A DNA stretch of 64,000 nt from Larus michahellis (Eukaryota > Chordata > Aves > Charadriiformes > Laridae), in NCBI RefSeq assembly GCF_964199755.1, contig NC_133914.1, positions 3,675,868 to 3,739,867 of the forward strand, written 5' to 3'. Under the pieces are notes generated by a model that made no database searches, had not been told where the DNA came from, and worked only from the letters and a program-made list of their open reading frames with translations. Below, in pieces: positions 12,916-26,200 of this stretch (position 1 is its first letter; each line of letters begins with the position of its first letter). A program made the position numbers and the translations under genes.

Positions 12916-13175
12916 GGATGAGGGGGAACAGTTTTAAACTGGAAGATGGTAAATTTAAGTTAGATTTTAGGAAGAAATTCTTGGCTGTGAGGGCGGTGAG
13001 CCCCTGGCCCAGGTTGCCCAGAGAAGCTGTGGCTGCCCCATCCCTGGAGGGTTCAAGGCCAGGTTGGACGGGGCTTGGAGCAACCTGGGCTGGTGGGAGG
13101 TGTCCCTGCCCAGGGCAGGGGGTGCCACTGGGTGGGCTTTAAGGTCCCTTCCATCTCTAGCCATTCTAGGTGATG
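12916..13175 (+). mobile_element. CR1 LINE 3'-end fragment, plus orientation
   Basis: The plus strand reads as sense CR1: GGATGAGGGGGAACAGTTTT, TTAGATTTTAGGAAGAAATTC, CCCAGGTTGCCCAGAGAAGC, GGCCAGGTTGGACGGGGCTTG, and CTTTAAGGTCCCTTCCATC near the end. The insertion is about 260 bp and 5'-truncated. It is the same subfamily as the minus-strand copy at 28614 and, read in reverse complement, agrees with it almost base for base over about 250 bp, so both are relatively recent. Confidence 0.95.
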
Positions 13176-15893
13176 ACCTGAACCCGAGAAGGATTAGTTG
13201 AACCCTTTAATTACAGGTTGCCTTATGCTTGCCTGTAGCGAGGTCTATCTGTCCTGCCCAGGCTCCTCTCCATCTGCATTTTTTAAATATATGGTAATGA
13301 AATTAAGTCCCTCTTAGCCATGTCCTGAGAATCAATTTTTCAAAGGAGCCCAAGGCTGCCTTTCCCAGGACTTGGGAAACGGGTGCTTAGAGCTGCTCTG
13401 GGCCTTTCACAAAGCCCTTGAGGAGTCTGATTTCCAAAGGGACCTCAGCACCCCGGCAGTTTCCATCAGCCTTGCTGTCCAAGGAGCCTGTCCCCAGGGC
13501 GCAGGGTGCTTGGAACAAGGTGGTCCTGCCTGCGGACATGCTGCCTGAAGCAGCGCTTGCGGCAGCGATGGAGTCACATCACCTACGGCTAAGGGTGGGT
13601 TAGCTTGGGTGTAGCAGCACATGAAAACTCCTCGACTTCTTGAAGGCCAAGAGCACCTCCTGGTTCTGCACCATGCCCTGGGGACACGTTACCCCGCTAA
13701 TAACGGTGCTAATGATCTTCTGCTGTTCCCCGGTAGGCGCTTGCCTCCATCCTGCTCGTTTCCCGATGGAGCGCTAGTTTGCATCGCAGTTTGGGCTCAG
13801 GATGCAAATCCCATGACTCCTCTCGTTAACGTGGCGATCTGGGCCCATGGCGGAGCTGGTATCTCTGCGCTCGAGTGACTTGAGCAGCTCCTGTGTGTGT
13901 GTGTGAAGACATTTACAGGGCCAGGCAGCGTTCCTGCTTCCGTGCCTTGTGTAAACACCTCGGGGGTCTAATGCAATTCCTGGCTGCCATCACTCCTCTG
14001 CTCCGCTCGAGGAACTGCCTGGAAAGACGGCGATAATCATACGGGTTTTGCTGGACTGATGCGTGCTGGGACAGGCTCAGCTTGGAAATGGGGACTGTTG
14101 GAGCCAGCGGCAGCAGGATGACGGGAGATGCTACCACTGGCCCCGCACCAGCCACAGTCCCGGGGGACTCCTCCAGCTGGGACCAAAAACCGTCTCCGCA
14201 GAGGTGGGGATATTTCGGGAGGTCAGCTCCTGGCTCTCCTTCTCCGGGTGGCCCCAAATGAGACCTTTGCAGCACCTCAATCTTGGAGAAGAGGGTTTGC
14301 CGTCCACCTCTGAAGAGCTTTCAGCCACCATCATACCTCCACGCTGGGAGGCCCCAGCTCCTGCTCCCACACCAGGCTACGGACACCCAGAGATGGGGGC
14401 TCCTGCCCCACGGTGCCATCCAAACCTGCAAAACCTGGGGAAAGGAAGGGAAGGTGGTGAGTGCTGGACCAGAAGCTGTAGGGTCAGTCTCGTGGCTTTT
14501 TCCTTTAGTTTTGTATAGGGTCTCGGCTTCTTGTTGGCCAAGGTAAAATTGATCCCAGGGCTGTGACCACCCTTTGTACATTCGAGAGCGCTTTTCCAGG
14601 AGAGGTTCTTCTGCAGGTGCATCAGCTGCATCTCCACCAGCCGTGCCGGCGGTACCCGGGGGCTGCAAACCCCGCCGGCCGCCGGCGCAATCAGCCAGCC
14701 ATCGCACCGTGGAGCCTGTGGATCCCGCGGTTCCCGGGCTGGCTCGGCGGAGGAACCCAGCGCCGCTTTCATTCACCAGCCTGTAAACACCCGGTGGTTC
14801 AGGCGTTGCTTCATGTGTGGTTCAGCCATGGCCGCTGTGGGGGCTGCAGCTTCCCGGCCGGGGTGGGGCAGGCAGCTGGGGGCTGTAATTGCTCCAGCCA
14901 CCCCACTTTAATCCACCTCTGTTGGTGAGTCAGTGCCCCGAGGGGCTTAAGTTAAGAGCTTGGGCTCACTATATATAGTCAGCGGGGCTGCGAGGAGGCA
15001 ATTCAGGAACCTGCCCCTCCCCGTTGGCTCCCCGGGTACCGGAGTCGGGAGAAATACCCCAAGATGGGGAGTTAAGCAAACCTGTTTTACTTAATGCTGG
15101 GCCCAGACAAGGAGCCCATCTGCGGTCAGTCGTTGCAGTTCAGCCGTGGCTGAGGCAACTTCTCAAACCACTTGAATTTGCTCTTAAGACGGCGTCTGAC
15201 GGGGCCGTCTCATGGGGCAGAGCTCGGGGGCGGATGGGTCCCGGGAGCCAGGGTTTGTCCTCCCACCCCGCAGCTTCACGCTCTGCTTCTAATTGGGGTG
15301 GGGGGCGCTGCTCGTGTCTCCCCTGTCCTGCAGCCCCGCGGGCTGTTCCCGTGCTGGTGTGGGGGACCGGGTGTCCCCGTCACCCCACGGCATCTCCCCC
15401 AGCATCGCAGCTGCTCTTCATTGACTTTTGTTTCCACTTGCGGAGGGCAAATACTGAGCTCATCCGCAGCCGTGTCTCCTGCAGAGCCATCGCCGCACCA
15501 GACGCAGCTGCCCTGGGGGGCTGAAGCTCCTGAGGACCCAAACCTCCACCCCCCGCAAGGTGATGGAGAAGGGTGGCTTTACATCGGGGCTTCCTCTGTG
15601 CCCAGCTTGGCTGCGTTGGCTACCACACTTGGCTGAGCGCGGGGATGTAGCAACTCCCCAGCACACATGTTAGTGGTTTTGAGGGCTAAATTGGACCTTG
15701 AGAATTAGCAGCCTTGTAAGTCAATAACAACATGTCCTAATGAATGCAAGATGTCCCTAGGAAATGAAGGCTCCTTCCCTCGACTGGGATCCTGTGACTG
15801 GGAGAGGACCAGTAAACAAGAAGGAATGCTTAAACTGGAGATGAGCAGGAGATACAAAGTCGACATCTAGATCTTTCAAACACACCCCAAATG

Positions 15894-15927
15894 TGGGTGG
15901 CGGCGGGGGGTGGGGGTGGGGGGGAGC
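15894..15927 (+). other. G-quadruplex-prone guanine run
   Basis: The plus strand carries GGGTGGCGGCGGGGGG followed by TGGGGGTGGGGGGG. At least four runs of three or more guanines are separated by loops of one to a few bases, which satisfies the usual quadruplex rule. It sits at the left edge of a CpG-rich stretch extending to about 16.3 kb. Confidence 0.6.
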
Positions 15928-18144
15928 GCGAGCCATTTGCAGTTGTGAAACACGGCGGCGTCTGCCGCCTGCCCGTCCCCGGCATCTCCCCTGGGCGGGG
16001 TGGGCTCCCAAACCCGCCTGTTCCCTGCCGGACGGTGCCTCTTGCCCCTCGCCGTCACCGCCTGGGGTGGGATGGGTCCTGCAGCCATCCCGCCAGCAGC
16101 CCCCTGCAAGGGCTGCGTTTCCCTCTGCCCCTTCTCCAGAGCCTGCCCTCAGAACCGCCCGCGGCCTCCGCACGCATCCCCCGTGCCCGTGGGAGCTCCG
16201 GTGCATCCCGCGGCCGTGCCGTACGGGAAGGCCGCGAGCAGTTGCGAAGGGGTTTGGGGGATGGAGCGGCCGGGGGCTGGGTGCGCTTGGGAGGAGGTGG
16301 AAGGGACTGGTTTGCAGGTGCTGCCATCTCCCCTTGGCTGCCCCCATGGCGGAGGCAGGAGCTGTGGGTGAGCCGTGCCGGGGGGACAGGCCGCGGTAGG
16401 GCTTGGGGGCTGCTCCTGTGCCATCCCCCCTGCGGGCAGGGGCCAGAGCGGGCCATCAGGGCAGAGCAGGAGAGGCAGCGGGTCTAGCTCAGCCCTCCCC
16501 TTGCCACAGCGTCCCCCACCAGCGGGGACAAGAAGCTGCCAGCCCCTGGCTGCAGCCCGGGCACCGCCAGCGTCCCCAGGAGCTTTCCTGGCCACGCTCT
16601 GAACCTTCCCACCCCCAGCCCTGGCGCTGGTTTCACCATTTAACTGCCCCCCATGGCAAAGCTCCCCGTCCAGGGGTTTGCAGACTCGCTGCCGGAGCCT
16701 CTGGCGCGTTAGCGCTGCTCTCGATCAGGAGTTCCATCCTCCTGATTCCTCCGTTCCCCTAATTGCACAGGACTCATCCATGGGGCTCTGCCCTGTCCAG
16801 AAGCAGCAGGAATTTCTGTCCACGGCTCTGGGCCCCGAAGCGTTCCTCGCTGTGCTGCCTGTCGCCGACACCCCCGCCATAACGCATCCCGAACGTGGCC
16901 TCCATGAGGGACACACACGACAACGTCCTTGCTGCGCGGTGGCTGCTGGCAGCGCGCCAGCTAGCTGGGATTAACGCCCTGCTTGCAAGCGTGGGTGATG
17001 CTCGGGGGCGACCTTGAAGGAACGGGAGTCTGCACCCCCGGGGCAGCGGGATTTTGGGGTGTGGGTGGCCCCGAGCGGCTCAGCATCGCTGGGAGCACCG
17101 GGGTTCATGGTCTGCACGTGTGGCCGGGGCGAGCCGGCTGTGACGTCCCGGGTTGTGCTGTCTCTCCGTGCCTTCTCCAGCTCGACCGCACCGTCCTGCC
17201 TGTCCAGTCTGGGGCTCCGTGGCTAAAACCACTCCAGGAGAAGATCTAGGAAAAGGCCAGCCTGGTTTCACCACCATCTCCTCCTCCTCCTTGCGCTGAA
17301 GTCGTCGTAGTTTCAGGTGAGTTTAACAGGTGTTTTATATTCACCACCCATTAAGGGCAGCACTCGCCGCTCCGTCCTGCTGGCTGCCTGCCTCCCGCTG
17401 GCACACCGCAGGGAATTGCTCCTTGACCCCAAGCTTTCCTCTGCCAAATCATCCCGGTTTGCTCACACGCGGCCTCGGGTGCGGAGCATGGAGGGGCTCG
17501 GCCACGTGCTGGGAGCAGGGTGCTGGGAGCAGGGTGCTGGGGCTGGGTCGGCTCCTGGCCGGCAGCAGCTCATGGCAGCCCTGAAGTCAGTTGGGAAGAA
17601 AAAAGCACCGATCTCGTAACGCTCCTCCAGCACTTGCCGTGGTGTGTGGCAAACACCGACTGGGTCAGCGTAGAGTGATCCCCAGAGTCTGGCTCGTGGA
17701 GCATCACCGGTGACGTGTCCTCACGCCTGCAGATGACTTTCTCTTATGGCCGTTGGCGCGAGCACCTTGTGGTACCTGTGCCAACCAGCTGGCCAGAGGC
17801 CGGACCTTGGTGTCCCCTCCGGGAGATGGCACCTCTTGGGTCTCTCCCCTCAAACCAGCCGTTTTCCCCAAACCTGCAGGAACCTGCCACCTTCAAGACC
17901 TCACCCAGCTCCACCAAAACCTGGGGCCGAAATTGTCCCATCTCTCTGCGTTTCCCACCCAGACGCCCCGACATGGCCACGGGGATGAAACCTGGGAGAC
18001 CCAAGGGCCGGCGGTGGGTCGGGGCGCTGCCACCGTGCAGCCCGGGAGCATGCGTGGCCGTGGCGGGAGCAAGGAAGGGGCCGCGTGAACGGCGCCATTG
18101 CCCAATCCACGCGCATGGAAATGAACTGCCTTGTGCGCAAAAAA

Positions 18145-18175
<31 letters not shown>

Positions 18176-18740
18176 TCATCATCATTTTGCAGAGGTGCTG
18201 GGTGTGTGCGCGTGTGGGTGTTCAGACTCTGCCGAAGCAACCTTGGATGCCTGGAAAAATCTTCTTTGTGCATTTAATTAGCGGTAAATCCGATTTACAT
18301 GCGAGATGCCTCTTGGTCTGAAGCTGCTCGTTGATTAGCAATTGCAGCCAATTTATATTGTGTACTTTGTTTGCCTTAGACCACAACGGCACTACCTGAA
18401 CGTAACAGAGCTTTCTGCCTTTGCATTTCAAAGCTGGGCTGGTACCGGGCTGTTATTGCACAACCCGCTGCCCCGGGACGGGGAGTTTGGCCCTCGCTCC
18501 CCCGCTGCCGGCCACGGCTCTCGCCTCCCGCTTTCCCTGCGATTTGGGGACGGTGCAGCCGCTCGGTGACTCACGTCGGCTCCCCACTCCCATGGACGGT
18601 GGGTCCGGCAGAGGAAAACTGGATTGTAGGGCTGAGCCGGGCTGTGTGGCTGATGGCAGTGAGCGGGGACGGCTGGGGACCACGCTGCTCCCCGGCAGCT
18701 GGCGACGGCTCTGCCCAAGCCAGAGGCGATGCTGCACCGT

Positions 18741-18785
18741 GGGTCTCAAACCGCGATGGGTCTCAAACCGCGATGGGTCTCAAAT
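18741..18785. repeat. 17-bp tandem repeat, 2.6 copies
   Basis: The unit GGGTCTCAAACCGCGAT occurs twice without change (18741-18757 and 18758-18774) and a third time in part. Confidence 0.9.
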
Positions 18786-21700
18786 CCCGCTGGCTTTGCT
18801 GGGAAAGAGCCACGCTGGGAGTGGGTAGGGGCTTCTCCAGGTCAAAAAAGCCTTGCTGAATTTTGGTGCGCGCGGAGGGGAATCCAAAGCACCTCGGCAG
18901 CTCCGCCGTCGTGTTTTCGGAGCGGGGAATGGGGATGGTCCCATGGAGCACCCCCGAAGTGGTGGGGCTGGGCTCGGCGCATCCCTCCCGCCTTCCCCCT
19001 GCGTCTTTCCTCACCGGTGCCACCGGTGCCTCGTCCTTGGCCGCGGGCTGGGCTGTGATCCCCACGGCTTCTGCCCATCTTGCCCGTCCCAGCGCCGCTG
19101 CCCCATGTCATGGCCCCGCAGAGGCTGCAGGGCAGCGCTGCCCGGGCGCGTGTGTTGTTTCCTGTGGTCAATGCAAACCATTCCCGTAAACCAGCAGCGT
19201 CTGGGTTTGGTTCAAGTTCCTTTTTTCTTTTTTTTTCCCCTCCTCCGGTGTCTGCGCTAATAAGCCGGGTCCCCTGCCCAGGCTGCGGGGGGGGACGTGG
19301 GGTGTGAGGGGCTGTGCTTTCCCCCTGTCCTGGCAAAGCCCAGGGGGGTGTCGGGGAGAGCCGGGTCCAGCCCACTCTCTGCCCACTCCATCCACAGCTG
19401 GGGGGTGGGATGGGTCCCTGCGCCGGGAGACGGGGATGGGCGAAGCACGGCCGGTGCAGAGCCGGGAGTGAGTGTGACCCCCCCCCAGGTGCCAGCCCCG
19501 GGGTTTGGGGCCCAAAGGGAACCGCTGCTGCCCGCAGCTCCCTGTCCTGCTCCCTGACGCGCCCGGGTGGGGGGATGACTCTGCAACTGATGCTCCGTCC
19601 CGTGGCGATGGGGCGAGGAAGGGGCTGATGGTTAGCAAAAGAGACAAGGAATTCCGCTTTCATGCCAAAATTTCCCCCCACTCCTGAAAACCAGGGTCAG
19701 AACCAATTCTGTATTTCTACCCTCTTTCTTTTAGAGGAAACTGGGTTTTTTTCGGGCCGTTCCCAGAGCTGTGGGGTGAGTGGATGTGGTGTGTTGGGAT
19801 GCCCGAGCCTGGTGGCTATCAAGTCAAACGGCACCTGGAGCAGCTCAGCCTCGGCACCGGCCCTACGAGGACCTGGGCGACAGCCCGTGCTCCAGCCCTT
19901 TTGCCGTCTAAAAAACAAGGAGGGAAGAGGGGAGCGTTTAACCCAGTTTTGCAGAGACGGAGCGAGATGAAAGCAGTTGCCTGAGGTCATTCCATAAATC
20001 TGGGGCAGAGCTCGGCTCCGAGCATGCACCTTCCCCGTCCTCACCCCGGCACTTGGGGCAGGTTTGTGTCTGCTCATCCTCTCCCTTTGTCTTCTCCATC
20101 GCTCCGAAACGCTCTCGGGTGCTTTCATCTGCACCGTGACGGCTCTCGATGCTCGGGGCCAGCATCTCCTGCGCTCCCGGGAGCCGGGCCGGCGGGTACA
20201 AGCCCTGCGCATCCCGGGAAGGTCCCACCAGCTTTTTCCAGACGCCAGAGGGGTCAGGCAAGGGCTGATTGAATCCCGTGATGCTCTTTTGAAGTGGGTG
20301 GGAAAGCCACGTCCTTGTCACCTCCATTGAAGAGGTGCCCGAGGTGGGTGGGATGCAGTCGAGGTCCTTTTGCTGAGCTGCGGGGCAACGGGGCTTTCTC
20401 TGGCCCCCGTGGCCAAGTGCTTTAGGCCCTTCTTGGGAAATAGGGGTGAGTCAGGTGCCTCGTTTGTCTCCCGTTAATTGCCCCTGCTGGGCTGGAGCGG
20501 GGCGAGGAGTGCTCCCTCTCTGCCCCGTGTCCTTGTCCTTTGCGGGGAGGGGATGGGTGGGCACCGACGGGGAGATGTTGGGCTCCCTGCAGCACCCCGA
20601 GGACGGTGACGCGCAGGGTGGGCTCCGCATCCCCAGCGTCAGCTCAGTGCCTGCAACCGAGCGGCTCGTCCCGCCTCCCATCGCCGTCAGGATCCTCACT
20701 TAGACGTGGATATTCCCGTCAGCCTGGAGCTGCCGATGGCTCAGCGAAGCTGGTGCTGCCTCACTGGGAAAGACCCACCGTGGGCTCGTGGCAAGCCCTT
20801 GCCCACCTCAGCAAAGCTCTCTTCGACAGCGGTGCTCTGCCGGCTCCCTCCGTGCCAAAGCCACGGGAACTGGCTGCGTCCCCTCCCCGGGCCTGACACA
20901 GCCAGGTCCCAGCTGGGCTCAGCGAGGCAAAAATCCGTCCCTGGTGGGAGGGAAGGCTGGGGCCAGGGAGGGAAACCAGCCTTCCTCCCCCGGGAGCCCC
21001 AAACCCTGCAGAGATGAGTAATCCCCTCCCTCGCCAGCTGTCCTGGGTCTCTGCGCGCTGGGAAACGGCTTCTCCGCGAGGCTGGTGGCCCTGGAGTCAA
21101 AGGGACCCCAGCAAAGCCACCGTGGTCCAGAGAGGGTCCCTGCTCCCGACTCTGCATCCCTGCCGGCTTTGCTCACGCTCCCATGGGAGGTTTGGATGCT
21201 CCTCCTCCTCCTGGAAGGTCGTTTGGGCCTCCACGAGCCACATCCATCCCTCAGCAGCATCCCAGCTGACAGACGCAGATGTCCAGGTCCTGTCAGCGTT
21301 CGTCCATGTGTTCCAGTGAGGCCAAGGCTGCCGTTTGGGCAGCCTTGGGGAGAAAAAAATGGACAAAAAGGTCGGAGCCATCCCTGCCATCCCAGTGTGG
21401 ATGCATCCCTCCTGCTCAGCCGAGCCTCTGCGCGGCACATTCCTTACCAACGTCTGTCCAGGCACCTTCAACATCTCCCTGTGGTGGCAAACAGAAGGAG
21501 GGGGCTGGAATTTCCTCCTCCTGCTTGGTCCAGACCTGAGGTGGGTTTCCAGCACAGGGATGACACTGGCTGGGATTTGGCTCCCACCAAAGGAACAGCG
21601 CTGCGACCTTTTTTTTTGTTTGTTGGTTTGTTTCCCCTCCTTTTTCTTTTTTTAAACAGCTGTTTGTTTCCCTTGTGGTTTTGGCAACCGGAGCATTATT

Positions 21701-22150
21701 GTACCGAGCTCGCCTGAGCCTGGCCGAGCCGGGAGGGAGAGGCAGAGGCGAGAGAACCGGTATCTCACGGGCATCGGATGGTGGTTTTTTTGGAGCAGGG
21801 GCTGTGCTGGTGTCTGGGTCCGTGCCCCGATCACCGTGGATGTGTGGTCCTCGAGCACGGCTTGTAGCTGAACGCATCCTGACGCAGAACGTGGGAAACA
21901 AACACAGGTCTCAAAGAGAGACCTTGAACTGAGTGAAAAGACACTGATTTCAGGCTGACAGCAGCAGGGTGGGAATGGGGAGCGAGTTTTGACTCTTGCA
22001 AAGCTCTTCGTGCTAGTGTGAGGTTCAAAAGGACCTTCCTTAGGTGCGCCGGAGCCGGGCTGCGGGACAGCAAAAAGCTCGTCCTAAAAACCTGCAGCCT
22101 AAGCAGACGGGAAGGCGAGGGCTGCACTGCTGCCCTGGCACAGCCGGAAA

Positions 22151-22195
22151 GGAGGGATGGAGGGAGGGATGGAGGGAGGGAGGGAGGGAGGGAGG
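22151..22195. repeat. GGGA/GGAT microsatellite
   Basis: GGAGGGAT units pass into a pure (GGGA)n run on the plus strand, making a homopurine tract of about 45 bases that could form triplex or quadruplex structures. Confidence 0.9.
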
Positions 22196-23164
22196 CAGAG
22201 ACGTGGCCAAGCCCCACAGGGAGCTGGTGGCCGAGCCAGAGCCGGCTGCTGCCTTTGCCGAGGAGCCGGAGCGTGTCCATCCCCTGCCTGTGCCGCAGGA
22301 TGCGGGCAGCCACGCACCCGAATCGCCGGCTTGTGGTGCAGAATTCAACAGAGACCCCTCGTCTTTGCGGCTCCTGGGGTCCCCTTTAAGTGAAAGGCTT
22401 AGCCGGCATTTTTTTTTTTTATAATTATTATTATTATTTTATATTGTGTTTATTTTACTTCGCAGACAAGCTTTGGCCGTCAGGGTTGCTGGTGTTTATA
22501 GGCCACTCTGGTGGAAATTAAACTGGACTTCCAGTGCCTGGCTTTTCCTCGCCAAAGTGCCGGCTCTGGGCAGCACCGATTCTCCCCGACGCCTCACCTG
22601 GGGCTTGGGGCTGCATTTCCTTCCAGCCGCTCATTTTTCATCTCTAGAGCTGAACCTCGTAGTACTTTTGTTGGCAAATGCAAATGCAAATGCAAAAAAA
22701 AAAAATATTAATCCTCTGCTGTAAAAACAGCTGATTCAGATCCGTAGTATCTTGATGTGGCAGAAAGAAATTAGTGCTTGCATGTGGGCTGAGAAAGGCT
22801 GTTTGTCCAGGAGAACGGGGGCGGGGAACGGCTTCCTTGATCCCTTTCTTTTATTTTTTTTATTTTTTTTTATTTTATTTAAATGATTGAAATCTGCCTG
22901 CTCGCTGTACGGGCAGGGGTTGGTTCCTTCAGCAGTGAGACGATGCTGGGGAAACGTGCCGGGACAACCCCGCCGGCGGTGCCTGCTTCCACCTGACCCC
23001 TCCCCGGCTCCGTCCCCGGGCACCCTGGGGTGGGCTGGGGACCCCCCAGCCCCTTCGGTCCAAGAGACGAGAGGAGCCAATTCCAACAGTCCTGGTGGTT
23101 TTGGAAGAGCCCCAGCAGCATCCAACTAGTGGATGGAGAGGAAATAACTAGGAAAAATAGGATT

Positions 23165-23227
23165 ATTTATAATATATATAATAATATAATATAATATAAT
23201 ATAATATAATATAATATAATATAATAT
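23165..23227. repeat. (ATAAT)n microsatellite
   Basis: A short (TA)n lead-in is followed by about ten uninterrupted ATAAT pentamers. The sequence is pure A/T for about 60 bases in an otherwise GC-rich setting. Confidence 0.95.
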
Positions 23228-26200
23228 GCCCAAGTCTTGCTCTCCCCCAGGGATGCTGATGGTGGCAGAAGGGGAGGAGGTTCCTGGCACCTCCCTGGGC
23301 ACAATCCGGCTGGGCACAAGCCCAGCGGGCCACTTGTCACAGCCAAAGGTGGAGGGGCCAAGCACCTGAAACGTGAGCATCGTCCCAAGAGCAAAGCTCT
23401 GCCCCCCCCCCCCGGCCCCGGCCCCGGGGAAAGGGATCGGATGGTTCCCGGGGGAGTTATTCCCAAAGTTGGACCTGGTTTGGTGCATCTCCGTGGACGG
23501 GCTGGTCCCCCCGTGGGGCTCGGTGGGGACGGGACAGGACGGAGCTCTGCCCACGGAGGACCACCAGCACTGGCGGATGCCTCCCCATCCCTGGGCTTGG
23601 GAGAGGTTCAAGCCTGGCATCCCATAAATTATTATTACTACCCTTTTTTTTTTTTTTTAAAAAAAAAACAAACAACCAAGAATAAAAATTCCTTTGCAAT
23701 TGTGAAGCGAGCGCCTGGCAGGGCGTCCGCAAATGTGCTTTAAACTGACTCCGGCTGCCGGCAGCGGCGAGAGCCCATTCCATGGACAGACAAACCAAGG
23801 CACCCAGGGAAGCGGGGAGCCTCCGTCCCCTCCGTCCCCTTGTCTTCAGGTTTCTGGCAGCGGGAAGCTGGGGTTGAGCCTGATTTCCAGCCTTTTGCTT
23901 TGACCCAAATTCCTCCTTTTCTCTAAGCCCGTCCTGAGCATCCCCCCGTGCTGCCGGAGCGGAGATTTGGTCCCCAGCCGGGAACGTCGGTCCCTCCTGG
24001 AGCAGCCCCCAGCTCTGCGTTAGACCGGCAGCTTTCCGACTCGGAGGGGGAGGTTGGGGAGCAAAGAGTTAAAATTTATTCCATCCACCTGTATATTTTC
24101 ACAAGCCTTCAGATAGCAATCAAGAATGCAGGAAACGGTGTATTTAAGGGGTCTGAATTTGCCAAAACTGTGCCACAAGTCAAACTTTTAAAGCAAAGTT
24201 TATTTGTAAAGTTACAGAAGGCCGAAGTATCTCCTGTGAAGGGGTAAGTCTCTTTAAAGCTATCCTATTTTTTTTTTTTTTCCCCACCTCTGCCTTTTAA
24301 AATGGTTGGGCTCAGGAAGAGGGAGAGGATTCATGAAGAGGGACTTGGTTTTAATCTAATAAGCGGGTTTGTTTTTTTTTTTCCCCCCCATAGGCAAGCT
24401 CATCAAGGCACAGATCAACCCCGCGCCGGGTTATAGAGGGGCCTTTGACGTTTGCCTTGAATAATTTCAGCTTGTTTGGAGCCACGCGAGGGACCCGATG
24501 GGGCTCGGCGATGCCCCAGCCGCGGCCCCCCAGCCCCGGGGGGGATCTCAACGCCGCCCAAATCAGCATCCCCCGCTGGGATGCTGCAACAGTGCGCGGC
24601 CAGGACACGTGCGAGGGCTTTGGTGATTAACCCTGCCCACCCCTGCGTGCTAATTAACGGGCATCCTCGGATCCGTAAAGGCTCCGCGAGGGTGTTTTAC
24701 AACCTCTTTGCACGTGGCCTTGAAGTGACAGCCGCAGAGGCGGTAACTGGACCCCTAGCGCGAGGGTAACACATTAAAAGTTCGTTTATATATATATAAA
24801 AAAAAAAAAAATTAATCACGTTTTTATTTCTTGTGGTAGGTAGGCACTGGCTTTTAGTTGGCTACTGCTGCTCAGGGGGTCTCGGGAGGTGGCGAGGGGG
24901 CTGTGGGCATGCACAGCTTAACCCGAGGACCGGCCATGTCTCCCGGTGCCGATGCCTTTGGCTCCCGGTGCCGGGGGAACGGGCTGGAGCGGAGGCAGCC
25001 GAGGTCGGAGGCAGCTCCTGCCTACGTGAGCGGCGGCAGGCAGCACGCCGCAGCCCGGCTCTCCCCCACCTCCCGCACCCAGGGCAGGGCGCTGGGGTGG
25101 CCACGGGCCACCAGCCCCCCGGCCAGGGGCTGGGGGAGCCGGGGAACACCCCGGGGCGGGGGGGGTGGCGGCAAAGCCTTAACTCCATGATGCTTCCCAG
25201 CCCTGTGATACCCTGCAGTCTGGCAACGGGCTTGTCCCTGCCTGCGGAAGAGCCTGCAGGCAAAGCCCCGTGGCCAGGCGTGGAGGACATGTCACCAGAG
25301 ACCCCCCCCAGTGACATGTTGCTGGACCCCGATGTCGTGTGGGGACGCTGACTTGGGGAGCAGCTACAAAACCATCTGTCGGCGGCTTTTCCGAGGGCGT
25401 CGGGTCAGCGCGGCAGGGCTGGAGCGCCGGCATCCCGGGGGTTTGGCAGCCATCGCCACCGCGGCGGCGTGCGCAGGGCTCCCATGGGTTTATCCCAATC
25501 CCTCGGCTGCCTCTAATCCCTCGGGAAGGAATCGCTGATAAATCCGGGGCTGGGAGCGCTGCAGGTGATCCCTTGGCCGGGCACCGGCGGTGGCACCCTG
25601 CCACCGCAGACTGGGTGGCCCTTTCTTGGGTGGTGACTAATGACTCTTGTAATTGAGATGAGGCTTTAATATGCCCCAGCAGGTGAGCTGACATGAGGGA
25701 GGAGAGGGAGGGAGGAAGAAAAGAAGCAGAGATAGGGGTGAACGCAGCGTGTCTGGGTGAAACGGGCGCTGCTCAGCCAGCCTGACCGGTCCAACCAGCC
25801 CGTGCCGGGGATGCTGCATTTCGGCACAAGCCACCCAGGGCTGGGCTCGCACCTCCTCCCCGCCGCCGCGTGCCCTAACGCAGCACCCAGGTGCCAAGGT
25901 GCATGAAAGGGTTGGGTTTGGGTGTTTGGTTTTTTTTCTTTTTTTCTTTGTAAAAGAAAGCACGAAGGCACCCAAGATGCCAGCTCTGGGTCGGGGTTTG
26001 CGTGGGGATTGCAAGCGCCGAGGGCTGGAGGGCGATGCTGGGGTTGCGACATGGCCCGGCCATGGAAAAAAAAAAATAAAATAGCTCTTTGCAGAGAACA
26101 ATGTGGGCGTCTGGGCCCGGGGGACGCCCGGCACAATGGGGCTGTGCTCCGTGGGACGAGCCCTGCCTCCGGAGGGGACACGCAGCCGTGACAGCCCGGC

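Noticed and set aside
14966..14977. CTATATATAG considered as a TATA promoter
   Set aside because: Short palindromic AT word with no downstream exon, conserved context or initiator that I can see.
18842..19681. 279-codon minus-strand open frame
   Set aside because: Glycine-, proline- and arginine-rich with no domain; expected from CpG-rich DNA lacking stop codons, and parallel frames are also open.
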